Positions 39,601 through 48,497 are shown, counted from the stretch's first letter. The stretch: DNA of 64,000 nucleotides from an uncultured Psychroserpens sp. (GCF_947500255.1 NZ_CANMRL010000008.1:1-64000); one strand, 5' to 3'. Translations and numbers: made by a program. Notes: generated from the letters alone by a model not told the origin.

Positions 39601-40518
39601 ATGACTTTGACTCTAAAACTAAAACAGAATTATAAAGCATATCTACTTATCGGATATGCTTTTTTGTTGATTGTTCATTTCATTTTGAAAGATCATATAT
39701 TTCCGCTTAGCATTGTTTTTTATGCTTTCCCTGTTCCTATTCTTATACTATCTGGATTGTTTTTAGTGCTATTATTTTTCCGCAGAAAAGTATACCGTTT
39801 TAGTATTTTGGCGTTAGTGATTCTATTATCTCTTCATTGGTTGCAGGATTATTACATGTCTTCGAAAATTGAAAACTCTAAAGACACGTCAAAAATTTTA
39901 TTTTGGAATCTAGCTAAAAGGAAACAATTATCTGTATCTTATCTTTCAAAACAAGTCAATACTTACCAACCAGAAATTTTAGCTTTCGTTGAAGCACCTC
40001 ATACCACATTAAAAAATCTTGATTCTCTAAAAAAGGCATTACCAAATTACAAATTCATGCCACTTAAAGGTGCGATGTTGGTTGCCGCTAAACATGACAT
40101 TGAGTTACTTGAATTTAGTATCCTTGAAGATGCTTACAAGATCAATTTATTAGAAATCAATACCAAAGATTCTAAGTTAAAACTCATTATAACCGACCTT
40201 ACAGCAAATATATTAGTGAACAAAAAGAATCCTTTGGCTTTTGTATCTAATGTTGCAAAAAATAATAATGTAGATCTTGTTGTTGGTGATTTCAACACAC
40301 CCTATGAAAGCGTGTTTTTTGAAACTTATAAAAATGACTTTACAAGTTTTCATGAGTATACTAATGGGTTTACTGCCACTTGGCCACTCGGCATTCCTTT
40401 ATTTGAATTAGACCACATATGGCTAGCCAATAGGCATTCGCCACAAAGCCTAATCAAGTATTACAACGACGCTTCAGATCATGCGCTATTGATTTCAGAG
40501 TTTATCATTGACCAATAA
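39601..40518 (+). CDS. Endonuclease/exonuclease/phosphatase (EEP)-like membrane protein
   Basis: A 305-residue protein with three N-terminal membrane segments (about residues 10-90). An EEP-fold domain follows: KILFWNLAKRK, EILAFVEAP, VVGDFNTPYESVFF (catalytic Asp-x-Asn), LFELDHIWL and DASDHALLISEF (Asp-His). The active residues are largely present, so it is likely a phosphodiesterase acting outside the inner membrane. Substrate unknown. I take the ATG at 39601; an in-frame TTG at 39574 would add nine residues and is less likely. Confidence 0.85.
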   Translation: MTLTLKLKQNYKAYLLIGYAFLLIVHFILKDHIFPLSIVFYAFPVPILILSGLFLVLLFFRRKVYRFSILALVILLSLHWLQDYYMSSKIENSKDTSKILFWNLAKRKQLSVSYLSKQVNTYQPEILAFVEAPHTTLKNLDSLKKALPNYKFMPLKGAMLVAAKHDIELLEFSILEDAYKINLLEINTKDSKLKLIITDLTANILVNKKNPLAFVSNVAKNNNVDLVVGDFNTPYESVFFETYKNDFTSFHEYTNGFTATWPLGIPLFELDHIWLANRHSPQSLIKYYNDASDHALLISEFIIDQ

Positions 40519-40602
40519 CTCATATAAGCAATTCATAGTTAAGTTGATAGCTAAAAATTATCATCACAACGATTAAATCTTTTTGTTGAGAAAGATTTTT
40601 AT

Positions 40603-40610
40603 TACATTCG
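40603..40610 (+). promoter_or_regulatory. Variant -7 box (TACATTCG) before the di-haem lipoprotein
   Basis: One mismatch (TTCG for TTTG) from the Bacteroidota consensus, with TTTTG 17 nt upstream and the ATG 31 nt downstream. Confidence 0.4.
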
Positions 40611-40641
40611 CAATCAGCTATTAATCAGAAAAACAACCCAA

Positions 40642-41901
40642 ATGTTAAAAAAAATCTGTCTACTTGTATTATTCGCTAGTTTTTTACTAAACTGTAGTAA
40701 TGACGACGACTTTGTCGCAGCCTGCGAAACCGTTACTAATGTATCATCAACTGTAGTTACTAATAATTCGGCTATTATCACATGGGATACCTCAAGTGTG
40801 TCAGCCTTATATACGCTAGAATATGGCGTTACTGGATTTACAATTGGAAGTGGAACTACACAATCTGAAACTGACACCAATGCAGTTTTATCAGGATTAG
40901 AGCCAGCCACCACTTACGATGTATACATCCAAACTATATGTACAGCAACAAACGTGAGTATGTATTCTGAAGTGTTCACATTTACAACAGATGCACCTTT
41001 TGTTGTACCTGAGTTTCTGCCTACACTTTCAGAACTGAACCTTTATGGAGCTGAGAGTTTAGATGTGTTGAGACCAACGACCTACGGCTTTCAATATGAA
41101 CTAAGCACGGCATTATTTACAGATTATGCTCATAAGCAACGTTTTATGGTGTTGCCACAAGGTGAAAAACTAACTTATGATGGAGAAGGTCTTCCTCTTT
41201 TTCCTGACAATACTGTAATTGTAAAGACATTCTATTATAATAATGATGAACGTGACTTGAGTTTAGGACGCAAAATCATTGAAACTAGAGTTTTAATAAA
41301 GATAAATGGATCTTGGGAAACTGGAGATTACAAATGGAACGACGAACAAACGGAAGCATTCTTAGACCCAAATGGAAGCATAGTACCTGTAACATATATT
41401 GATGCAGATGGAGATACCAATAATGTTAATTATCAAATCCCATCAGATATCGATTGTTTTACATGCCATAGAATAGGTAACGACAAAACACCAATTGGTC
41501 CAAAAATGAGAACACTTAACTTTAATGTGAGTGGTTTAAATCAGTTACAGAGTTTAATCAATAGCGATCTTATTGATGGCCTGACTGACCCATCTTCGGT
41601 AAGCGTATTACCAAAATGGGATGATGATGTTAACTATACTTTAGAAGAACGTGCTAGAGCCTATTTTGATGTTAATTGTGCACATTGCCACATCGAAGGT
41701 GGTTTATGTGAAGTACAATCTACATTGCGATTAGACTATGAACGAGCTTTCGCCGACTCTAATATTCAAAGTAGACGAAATAGTATCATCAATAGAGTTT
41801 CAACCTATAATCAAGGGTTTAGTATGCCATTAAATGGTACAACTATGGTACATGATGAAGGTATTGCTTTAATCTTAGAGTATCTAGACACCTTAGAATA
41901 A
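40642..41901 (+). CDS. FN3-domain lipoprotein with two haem c motifs
   Basis: A 419-residue lipoprotein (lipobox FLLNC, Cys about 17). A fibronectin type III domain (about residues 25-115; NNSAIITWDTSS, LSGLEPATTYDVYIQT) is followed by a ~290-residue domain with two CxxCH haem-binding sites: C272-C275-H276 (CFTCH) and C346-C349-H350 (CAHCH). The C-terminal domain resembles the SO_2930/HNE_0200-type di-haem family. Probably an outer-surface or periplasmic electron carrier. No partner oxidase or parallel beta-helix protein is beside it. A terminator follows. Confidence 0.85.
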   Translation: MLKKICLLVLFASFLLNCSNDDDFVAACETVTNVSSTVVTNNSAIITWDTSSVSALYTLEYGVTGFTIGSGTTQSETDTNAVLSGLEPATTYDVYIQTICTATNVSMYSEVFTFTTDAPFVVPEFLPTLSELNLYGAESLDVLRPTTYGFQYELSTALFTDYAHKQRFMVLPQGEKLTYDGEGLPLFPDNTVIVKTFYYNNDERDLSLGRKIIETRVLIKINGSWETGDYKWNDEQTEAFLDPNGSIVPVTYIDADGDTNNVNYQIPSDIDCFTCHRIGNDKTPIGPKMRTLNFNVSGLNQLQSLINSDLIDGLTDPSSVSVLPKWDDDVNYTLEERARAYFDVNCAHCHIEGGLCEVQSTLRLDYERAFADSNIQSRRNSIINRVSTYNQGFSMPLNGTTMVHDEGIALILEYLDTLE

Positions 41902-41930
41902 AAATTAAGTTTTTTAGTGTTAAAACATCA

Positions 41931-41958
41931 AAAGAGCTACTATCAAGTAGCTCTTTTT
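41931..41958 (+). terminator. Intrinsic terminator
   Basis: AAAGAGCTACT-ATCA-AGTAGCTCTTT, an 11-bp stem ending in five T, after the di-haem lipoprotein gene. Confidence 0.9.
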
Positions 41959-42034
41959 GTGTTATTTCTAGGCATTTATAGTTAAAATAGTATTAAAACT
42001 AGAACTTACTTTTTTATGCTCATATGAGATTTAT

Positions 42035-42042
42035 TATTTTCG
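42035..42042 (+). promoter_or_regulatory. Variant -7 box (TATTTTCG) before the zinc metalloprotease
   Basis: TAnnTTTG with C for T at position 7, 26 nt before the TTG start codon at 42069. Confidence 0.35.
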
Positions 42043-42068
42043 TTAACTAATTTTAAAAATCAACCACT

Positions 42069-44555
42069 TTGAAACATTTTTCTATTAAACTACTCTTAGT
42101 AGTTTCCGTATTCTTTGTTGCTGTTTCGTGTTCATCTACGAAAAAAGCCAGCAAAGCAAAAGCAGCCACAACTGCTGCTAAACCTCCAGCAAAAAAACCA
42201 GGAAAGAACGATCCAAAACCTTACAATAAAGTCATCACTAAAGATGCAAAAAGTGATAAAGGATTATTTACTGTTCACACTTTAGATGACAAATATTTTT
42301 ACGAAATACCAGATTCTCTTTTTGATAGAGAAATGCTAATGGTTACTCGTATTTCTAAAACTGCAAGCGGATTAGGTTTCGGTGGAGGAAAACAAAACGA
42401 GCAAGTTTTACGTTGGCAGAGAAAAGGAAAGAAAGTTATCTTGCGCGTTGTATCTTATAATGTTGTAGCTGATGATTCACTTCCTGTTAGTGAAGCTGTT
42501 GTGAATTCAAACTTTGAACCTGTATTGTACACGTTCCCTATCAAAGCTTATAGCAAAGACTCAACGAGTACAGTAATTGATGCGACACCTCTATTCCAAA
42601 AAGATGTAAAATCTTTAGGATTGCCTCAATTTAGAAGAACACCTTATAGAGTGACACGTTTAGAAAGTGACAAGTCTTTTATTGAAGGCATTAAAAGTTA
42701 TCCTAGAAATATTGAAGCTAGACATGTAAAAACTTATGCTGCAGGAAGACCACCATCAAACTTTAGTACGGGAAGTATTTCTATAGAAATTAATAACTCT
42801 ATGATCTTGTTACCAGACAACCCAATGAAGCGTCGTTATTTTGATGAGCGTGTAGGATGGTTTACAAGTAACACTACAGATTATGGATTAGAAGATCAAA
42901 AAAGTAAATCTCTTACGTATTTAGATCGTTGGAGATTAGAAGTTAGAGACGAGGACATAGCCAAATTTAATCGAGGTGAATTAGTTGTTCCAAAAAAACA
43001 AATTGTATACTATATAGATAGAGCGACTCCAGTAAAATGGAGAAAATACATCAAGCAAGGTATCGAAGACTGGCAAGTTGCTTTTGAAGCTGCCGGATTT
43101 AAAGAAGCCATTATTGCTAAAGACCCTCCTTCTGTTGAAGAAGACCCAGAATGGAGCCCAGAAGATGCACGTTACTCTGTTGTACGTTATTTAGCATCTC
43201 CTATTCCAAATGCCAATGGTCCTCACGTAAGTGATCCAAGAACTGGTGAGATTTTAGAAAGTGATATTAACTGGTACCATAATGTAATGTCTCTATTACG
43301 TGGCTGGTTCTTTGTTCAAACTGCAGCTATCAATCCTGATGCTCAGAGCCCACAATTTAAAGATGAAGTCATGGGACGCTTAATTCGTTTTGTTTCTGCT
43401 CACGAGGTTGGACACACATTAGGATTACCTCATAATATGGGAAGTAGCGTTGCTTATCCTGTTGAAAAATTACGTGATGCTGCATTTACTCAAAAATATG
43501 GGACTGCACCATCAATTATGGATTATGCACGTTTTAATTATGTAGCACAACCTGGAGATGAAGGTGTGGCTTTAATGCCAAATATTGGTGTATATGATAA
43601 ATATGCTATTTCTTGGGGATATAGACCTATCTTAGGTAAAACTGCTGAAGAAGAAAAACCAATCCTTAACCAGTGGATTATGGAACATGCTGGAGACCCA
43701 ATGTATCGTTTTGGTCACCAACAAGCTGGAGACGTTGTTGATCCAAGTTCTCAAACTGAAGATTTAGGTGATGATGCAATGCTAGCAAGTGACTACGGAA
43801 TTAAAAACCTTAAGCGTATTGTTCCTAATTTAATTAACTGGACTACAGAAGCTGGCGAAGATTATGACGATTTACAAGAAATGTATGGTCATGTTATTTC
43901 TCAGTTTAACCGTTACATGGGACACGTCTCTAATAATATAGGTGGTGTGTACGAGCATTATAAAGCTGCAGGTCAAGCAGGAGCTGTTTACACTGCTGTA
44001 GATAAAGATCATCAAAAGAAAGCGATGAAATTTATTCAAGATAACTTATTTACAACACCAGATTGGTTAATCAATAAAGATATTTTTGATCGTATCGAGT
44101 TTACTGGATCTGTTGAACGTATTCGTGCTATGCAATCTAGAACACTTAATAATATCATGAGTCTAGGAAAAATGCAACGTCTAACTGAAGCTCATACTTA
44201 CGATAGCAATGCGTATTCATTAACAGAAATGATGAGAGATTTACGTAATGGTGTGTGGAGTGAATTACGATCAGGCAGAAGAATTGATACGTATAGACGT
44301 AATTTACAACGTGCTCATATTGATAGACTAGCATTCTTAATGACTGCTCCAAACCAGAGCGGAAGATCGTTTAGTCCGTATGTAAAAGTGACTGGTGTAA
44401 ATACAAGTCAGTCTGATATTAGAGCTGTGGTAAGAGCGGAACTAAAATCATTACAACGTTCATTACGTTCGGCTCGTGGTGCTGATTCAATGAGTAGAAT
44501 TCATATTGCAGATGCTTTAGAGCGTATTGATGCGATATTAAATCCTAATGGATAA
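42069..44555 (+). CDS. Zinc-dependent metalloprotease lipoprotein (DUF5117/DUF4953 type)
   Basis: An 828-residue lipoprotein with lipobox VAVSC (Cys21) and a Lys/Ala/Pro-rich linker. The large DUF5117-like N-terminal region (DREMLMVTRISKTASGLGFGGG, RRYFDERVGWFTS) leads to the metzincin-type zinc site HEVGHTLGLPHN (first His at residue 445). A C-terminal helical region follows. It probably cleaves extracellular peptides. Only a TTG codon at 42069 lets the signal peptide and lipobox be translated; no ATG is available upstream. Terminators flank it on both sides, so it is a single-gene unit. Confidence 0.9.
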   Translation: MKHFSIKLLLVVSVFFVAVSCSSTKKASKAKAATTAAKPPAKKPGKNDPKPYNKVITKDAKSDKGLFTVHTLDDKYFYEIPDSLFDREMLMVTRISKTASGLGFGGGKQNEQVLRWQRKGKKVILRVVSYNVVADDSLPVSEAVVNSNFEPVLYTFPIKAYSKDSTSTVIDATPLFQKDVKSLGLPQFRRTPYRVTRLESDKSFIEGIKSYPRNIEARHVKTYAAGRPPSNFSTGSISIEINNSMILLPDNPMKRRYFDERVGWFTSNTTDYGLEDQKSKSLTYLDRWRLEVRDEDIAKFNRGELVVPKKQIVYYIDRATPVKWRKYIKQGIEDWQVAFEAAGFKEAIIAKDPPSVEEDPEWSPEDARYSVVRYLASPIPNANGPHVSDPRTGEILESDINWYHNVMSLLRGWFFVQTAAINPDAQSPQFKDEVMGRLIRFVSAHEVGHTLGLPHNMGSSVAYPVEKLRDAAFTQKYGTAPSIMDYARFNYVAQPGDEGVALMPNIGVYDKYAISWGYRPILGKTAEEEKPILNQWIMEHAGDPMYRFGHQQAGDVVDPSSQTEDLGDDAMLASDYGIKNLKRIVPNLINWTTEAGEDYDDLQEMYGHVISQFNRYMGHVSNNIGGVYEHYKAAGQAGAVYTAVDKDHQKKAMKFIQDNLFTTPDWLINKDIFDRIEFTGSVERIRAMQSRTLNNIMSLGKMQRLTEAHTYDSNAYSLTEMMRDLRNGVWSELRSGRRIDTYRRNLQRAHIDRLAFLMTAPNQSGRSFSPYVKVTGVNTSQSDIRAVVRAELKSLQRSLRSARGADSMSRIHIADALERIDAILNPNG

Positions 44556-44577
44556 TATAGAATTCAATATATAAAAC

Positions 44578-44610
44578 AAAAAAGCTTCAGAGGGTTCTGG
44601 AGCTTTTTTT
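44578..44610. terminator. Bidirectional intrinsic terminator
   Basis: AAAAAGCTTCAGA-GGGT-TCTGGAGCTTTTTTT, one G-U pair, between the convergent metalloprotease and hydrolase genes. Confidence 0.85.
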
Positions 44611-45434
44611 TATTTCAGTAACTTATCAATAGCATTTTGATAGCTTTCAAACTCCACCAAATCATTATGACTACCACCTTTAATTGTTATAAACGTTGTA
44701 AGTTCCTTTGGAGCAACAGCCATCAATTTTTCTGCTGAAGCATAAGGCACAACACTATCATCAGTGCCATGTAAAATAGTAATAGGACAGTTTACATCAA
44801 CTATAAATTCGTTTGAAGGAAACTTATATTTCAGCAATGTCGATACTGGAAGAATCGGAAATCGGTGTTTTGCTACATCTACAATACTATAATAAGGGGT
44901 TTCTAAAATGAGCTGTTTTGGTTTATTTTTTGAAGCTAAATAATTGGAAATCCCTGTTCCTAAAGAACGTCCATATAAGGTAATATCATTTTCAGAATAG
45001 TGCTGTAACAAATAGTCATAACAGTATTGTGCATCATCATAAAATGCTTGTTCACTAAGTTTGCCAGTACTCTTTCCGTAGGAGCGGTAATCCATCACCA
45101 ATACATCATAGTTTTTGGCAACAAAATATTCGGTGATTTTTCCCCATCGACTTAGGTCACCTGCATTTCCGTGGAAATATAAAATGACGCCCTTAGGGTT
45201 GTCTGTTTTAAAATGGAGAGCATTAATGCTAACATTAGTTGAAGGTTTCAAAAACAATTCTTCGAAAGGGTAGTCAAAACTATACTGATAATTCTGTTCC
45301 AATGTCGTAGGAAGAAACAACAGTTTTTCTTGTAAAAAGTAAAGTGACGTGCCTATCATAACATATAGTACTATTACAACCTTAAACAGGTTTTTAAGCC
45401 TTTTTCTTAGTTGGTTTTGAAGAGTGAATGACAT
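44610..45434 (-). CDS. Membrane-anchored alpha/beta hydrolase, copy 2
   Basis: A 274-residue protein with one N-terminal membrane segment (VVIVLYVMIGTSLYFL). The hydrolase domain has LYFHGNAGDLSRWG (oxyanion-type HGNAG), nucleophile GRSLGTG (Ser), HGTDDSVVP (Asp) and GGSHNDL (His). All catalytic residues are in place. It is a paralogue of the next gene upstream, sharing for example LYGRSLG, ILETPYYS, LLKYKFP and ILHGTDD. Its start codon lies 41 bp inside the end of that gene. Substrate unknown. Confidence 0.9.
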   Translation of the reverse strand: MSFTLQNQLRKRLKNLFKVVIVLYVMIGTSLYFLQEKLLFLPTTLEQNYQYSFDYPFEELFLKPSTNVSINALHFKTDNPKGVILYFHGNAGDLSRWGKITEYFVAKNYDVLVMDYRSYGKSTGKLSEQAFYDDAQYCYDYLLQHYSENDITLYGRSLGTGISNYLASKNKPKQLILETPYYSIVDVAKHRFPILPVSTLLKYKFPSNEFIVDVNCPITILHGTDDSVVPYASAEKLMAVAPKELTTFITIKGGSHNDLVEFESYQNAIDKLLK

Positions 45435-46272
45435 TGATACTTGTGGTTTCTAAATCGATGGTTTTGGGCGCTTTATTTATTATATCATCTAACATGACGT
45501 GATATGATTCGAAGTTATTGAGATCTTTGTGTCCGCCTCCTATTACTGTATGCAACTTGGTAAGCTTTGGATTTACCTTAGACAGCTTCAAGCTTGTTTT
45601 GAACGGAATCAATTTATCATGTGTTCCATGAATAATATGAATTGGACATTGCACGTATTTAAGCCATTTATAAGTTGGTAATGGGTATTTTATCAATAAT
45701 GATAATGGCATAAATGGAGCGTAACGCGCTGTGACTTTGGTTAAACTATAATATGGCGCATCTAGAATTAGCATCTTAGGATGATTCATCGACGCTAATT
45801 TTGCCGCAAAACCTGAACCCAAGGATCTTCCATAGAGAATTATACGATCCTCGGTGGTTTGTTCTTTAAGCTTGTTATAGACCAATTGCAAATCACGTTT
45901 GATGGCTTTTTGTGAACGCCTCCCTGTGCTCTTTCCAAAACCGCGATAATCAACCATTAACACATTATAGCCATGCCTCGTAAAGTCTACAGCAAACTTT
46001 CCCCAGCCTTTAATACTTTTAGAATTACCCTTGAGATATAATACAACACCTTTACTCTCTCCTTTAGGAAAAAATCGAAGTCCATTAATAATGGCACCAT
46101 CACGTGTTTCTAGGTTATACTCTTTAGTATCCTGATTTTCATAATCAAACTGAAAATCGGCTGGTAGTTTTTCTGGTTTAAACAACATATAATCCTGCAA
46201 ATAATATAAAGCTATACTAATCGCAATATAAATAGCAAGAACAGTTATAAGAATAGACAACCAATATGGCAT
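45394..46272 (-). CDS. Membrane-anchored alpha/beta hydrolase, copy 1
   Basis: A 292-residue paralogue of the following gene. The membrane anchor is WLSILITVLAIYIAISIALYY. Hydrolase motifs are LYLKGNSKSIKGWG, GRSLGSG (Ser), HGTHDKLIP (Asp) and GGGHKDLNNF (His). In the oxyanion region it has KGN where copy 2 has HGN. I use MPYWLS at 46272; ATG 46302 is ten codons upstream and possible. Its C-terminal codons overlap the start of copy 2 by 41 bp, so the pair is translated from one mRNA. Confidence 0.9.
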   Translation of the reverse strand: MPYWLSILITVLAIYIAISIALYYLQDYMLFKPEKLPADFQFDYENQDTKEYNLETRDGAIINGLRFFPKGESKGVVLYLKGNSKSIKGWGKFAVDFTRHGYNVLMVDYRGFGKSTGRRSQKAIKRDLQLVYNKLKEQTTEDRIILYGRSLGSGFAAKLASMNHPKMLILDAPYYSLTKVTARYAPFMPLSLLIKYPLPTYKWLKYVQCPIHIIHGTHDKLIPFKTSLKLSKVNPKLTKLHTVIGGGHKDLNNFESYHVMLDDIINKAPKTIDLETTSINVIHSSKPTKKKA

Positions 46273-46309
46273 ATGAGCGGTTTTGTTGTAACAAGATAGC
46301 AAAAAATTG

Positions 46310-47005
46310 CTAGTGTATATATTTCAGAAATACATCGGCAAATGGGTCTTGATTAACTACAGTGTAATAAAACAATGCACCAAGCCAACCATGAAACAAA
46401 CCAAGCACATATAAGTTTTTAGATTTAAGATAGACATAGCCATAAAACAAGGCTAAAACAAAGGTCCCGATCATTAACCAAACAGAGGGATAATGTACTA
46501 CAGAAAATAATACTGCAGTCATTAAAATAACGGTAAATTTCTTAAGCTTAATAGATTTTAGAGTACTTAGATTTCCTGCCACTAAGCCAATAGTTAGAAA
46601 TTGCTGTACAGTTCCCCAAATGGGATACGTGATCAATAATGGTAATATATGCCAAGTCGGGTTTAAAGTGCCTTGTATATAACCTATCGCTAAAAAAGCT
46701 ATTATTGAGACAATCCCAAAAGGCAGTACTAGTTTTAGTACATTTTTGAAGTTATCTCGTCTAAAGCCCCAATCTTTTAAGACGAACTTATCTTTTTTAA
46801 AGCGATAGCTTACATAAATAGACCACGATAAAATAGCAACAACTACAAATGGTAATCGCCAATTGAGATAATCCATAAAAATAAATTTCCCAATACCAGT
46901 TAAGGCTACAGCAATAATTTCAAGAAGTCTAACCTTATCTGAAATAGGTCGTGTTAAACTAAAGTTTGAAAAGTCTGTTAAATATTTGGTGAGTCTTGTT
47001 TTCAT
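46310..47005 (-). CDS. CPBP/Abi-like intramembrane protein without the EE motif
   Basis: A 231-residue protein with about seven membrane segments. CPBP-like motifs 2 and 3 are seen as FSVVHYPS and GLFHGWLGALFYY, both with His. The usual motif 1 (EExxxR) is replaced by QQFLTI (GTVQQFLTIG), so the two Glu and the Arg are all lost. It is therefore either a catalytically dead or altered CPBP protein or a distant relative. The start at 47005 lies 1 bp from the stop of the gene upstream; a longer start would overlap it. Confidence 0.65.
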   Translation of the reverse strand: MKTRLTKYLTDFSNFSLTRPISDKVRLLEIIAVALTGIGKFIFMDYLNWRLPFVVVAILSWSIYVSYRFKKDKFVLKDWGFRRDNFKNVLKLVLPFGIVSIIAFLAIGYIQGTLNPTWHILPLLITYPIWGTVQQFLTIGLVAGNLSTLKSIKLKKFTVILMTAVLFSVVHYPSVWLMIGTFVLALFYGYVYLKSKNLYVLGLFHGWLGALFYYTVVNQDPFADVFLKYIH

Positions 47006-47006
47006 G

Positions 47007-47273
47007 TTAATAGCGATAAGGATAAAACAGTAAACTAAGAGCAACTAAGGTTAAAAGCATTAACCAAAACACTATATGCCTATACTTAGTCATCATCTTT
47101 TTTGAAATAAAGTAATAGAGTACAGCGAATATAAAACCGAGAATAATAAATAAGGGAATCGAAACCACAAAGATTAGAGATATACCACCTCCACCTACTG
47201 GCACAAACGGTCTCATCATAAGGGTTAAAAACCCGAAGAATACTAAAGTTACGATTTTGTAAGAGTCTTTCAT
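47007..47273 (-). CDS. Small membrane protein, unknown
   Basis: An 88-residue protein with three predicted membrane segments (IVTLVFFGFLTLMM, ISLIFVVSIPLFIILGFIFAVLYYF, IVFWLMLLTLVALSLLFYP) and a basic loop (ISKKMMTKYRH). I recognise no family. It sits 1 bp before the CPBP-like gene on the same strand and looks translationally coupled to it. Confidence 0.7.
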   Translation of the reverse strand: MKDSYKIVTLVFFGFLTLMMRPFVPVGGGGISLIFVVSIPLFIILGFIFAVLYYFISKKMMTKYRHIVFWLMLLTLVALSLLFYPYRY

Positions 47274-47293
47274 TTTTTAAGGCTTCATATTTA

Positions 47294-47324
47294 AAACCTT
47301 TCAGACATTACACCTGAAAGGTTT
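47294..47324 (-). terminator. Hairpin in the small membrane-protein run (weak terminator)
   Basis: AAACCTTTCAG and CTGAAAGGTTT form a perfect 11-bp stem with a 9-nt loop. On the minus strand only TTTTAAAT follows, so it may be a partial terminator or an mRNA-stabilising structure between two membrane-protein genes. Confidence 0.5.
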
Positions 47325-47346
47325 AGGGTAACTAACCAACCCATCA

Positions 47347-47829
47347 TCAAAACAAAAAAATCATATATACGATAATCCCTTCGGCGATTCCTGTAATGAT
47401 GCTCATTCCTAAAATATCTTTGATTTTACTTCTTAAAAAGAATACAGTACTTAAGATGGCCATAATAGCTGCTAACAATATTTCTAACGCTTTAATTTCT
47501 GAAAGCAAATAAGTAACACCTGTAAATGCTGCTGTAATTCCTGCGGTAATAAGGCAGAATTTGATAATTTCATCTTTGGTGTAATTGCCCTCTTTAAAGC
47601 CTTTTCTCAAGTCTCTGAGAATAGATAAAATAAATAGTAATGGTACTACAGATAGAAATGGAGCAAAAATAACTTTGATACCTTTTACAATACTTAAATC
47701 GTAGTAAAAGAAAAACGCAATAGCTGTAAAGGCCAATAAACCAGTAACGATAATAGATTGAAATGTAAATAACAATTCTCGTTTGTTGACATTGGTTTTC
47801 GGTTTCGGAGGTTGCATAATTGGATTCAT
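47347..47829 (-). CDS. Membrane protein, DUF4199-like
   Basis: A 160-residue protein with four predicted membrane segments (SIIVTGLLAFTAIAFFFYYD, IFAPFLSVVPLLFILSIL, FCLITAGITAAFTGVTYLL, LEILLAAIMAILSTVFFL) and a short further one at the end. Size and pattern resemble the small flavobacterial DUF4199-type proteins, but I cannot confirm membership. It lies 40 bp after the previous membrane-protein gene. Confidence 0.65.
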   Translation of the reverse strand: MNPIMQPPKPKTNVNKRELLFTFQSIIVTGLLAFTAIAFFFYYDLSIVKGIKVIFAPFLSVVPLLFILSILRDLRKGFKEGNYTKDEIIKFCLITAGITAAFTGVTYLLSEIKALEILLAAIMAILSTVFFLRSKIKDILGMSIITGIAEGIIVYMIFLF

Positions 47830-47869
47830 AATTTTAAGGTTTTGATGATTTTACTTTTGTTTTAATTAC

Positions 47870-48337
47870 TTAAGCGGTTAGAAAAAATACATGTATAGCT
47901 AGTGAGAGAAGGACACCACTTAAAATTCCGTTAACTCTCAAATTGTTGTACAAAATGTAATTAAGTACATAGCTACTTATTGTTGTGGAGTTAATGAGAT
48001 GTGCAAAAATGAGATGGTCTTCTAATTTTTGACCCGTAGTCCATTCTACTAATTGCATACTCACAACACCTATAATGACACTCACTACGAGAAGTATGGT
48101 AGCTGGTTTTTGGTTCTTCAGTTTGTATTCGTCTGTATTTTGCGGTAAAAAATGTTCAATCAATAGAAAACGCACAAAAAATAACATGGGTAACGGAAAC
48201 AAAATAGATGCAATTATTTTGATAACATCTTTTAAGGTTTTAATCTCGTCATATCCCAAAAACACTAAATAGACAAACACAACTACCGATACTCCAGTAG
48301 TGACAATAAATGCGGTATTAACCTGTTTGAGTTTCAT
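47870..48337 (-). CDS. Membrane protein, unknown
   Basis: A 155-residue protein starting MKLKQVNTAFIVTTG. It has four predicted membrane segments: FIVTTGVSVVVFVYLVFLGY, IIASILFPLPMLFFVRFLLI, ATILLVVSVIIGVVSM and a last one near the C-terminus. An internal segment (EWTTGQKLEDHLIFAH) is polar. No family recognised. The ATG at 48337 is chosen because the upstream small gene stops 1 bp before it; a longer start at 48361 would overlap. Confidence 0.65.
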   Translation of the reverse strand: MKLKQVNTAFIVTTGVSVVVFVYLVFLGYDEIKTLKDVIKIIASILFPLPMLFFVRFLLIEHFLPQNTDEYKLKNQKPATILLVVSVIIGVVSMQLVEWTTGQKLEDHLIFAHLINSTTISSYVLNYILYNNLRVNGILSGVLLSLAIHVFFLTA

Positions 48338-48338
48338 T

Positions 48339-48497
48339 TTAGAAACTTGAAAGATTCGCATTGGTAATCGATCGATTAGCTAATTGTTCGACACAATGAT
48401 TATAGCTTTCAATAATTTCGTTTTGAATTTGTTTAGAAAACACAACTACTGTAGCAATAACAACTATAAAAAGTGTGGTTTTGATAAACTGTCTCAT
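48339..48497 (-). CDS. Small single-span membrane peptide
   Basis: A 52-residue frame starting MRQFIKTTLFIVVIATVVVFSKQ (one membrane segment, about 5-20), then a polar tail with a single Cys. It stops 1 bp before the next membrane-protein start, like the 47007/47005 pair, which supports it being translated. It would be the first gene of the run. A one-mismatch -7 box (CACATTTG) lies about 27 nt upstream on the minus strand. Confidence 0.5.
   Translation of the reverse strand: MRQFIKTTLFIVVIATVVVFSKQIQNEIIESYNHCVEQLANRSITNANLSSF

Noticed and set aside
47007-48497. Toxin-antitoxin or phage-defence module
   Set aside because: The genes are small membrane proteins without toxin, nuclease or sensor motifs; the evidence is insufficient to name such a system.
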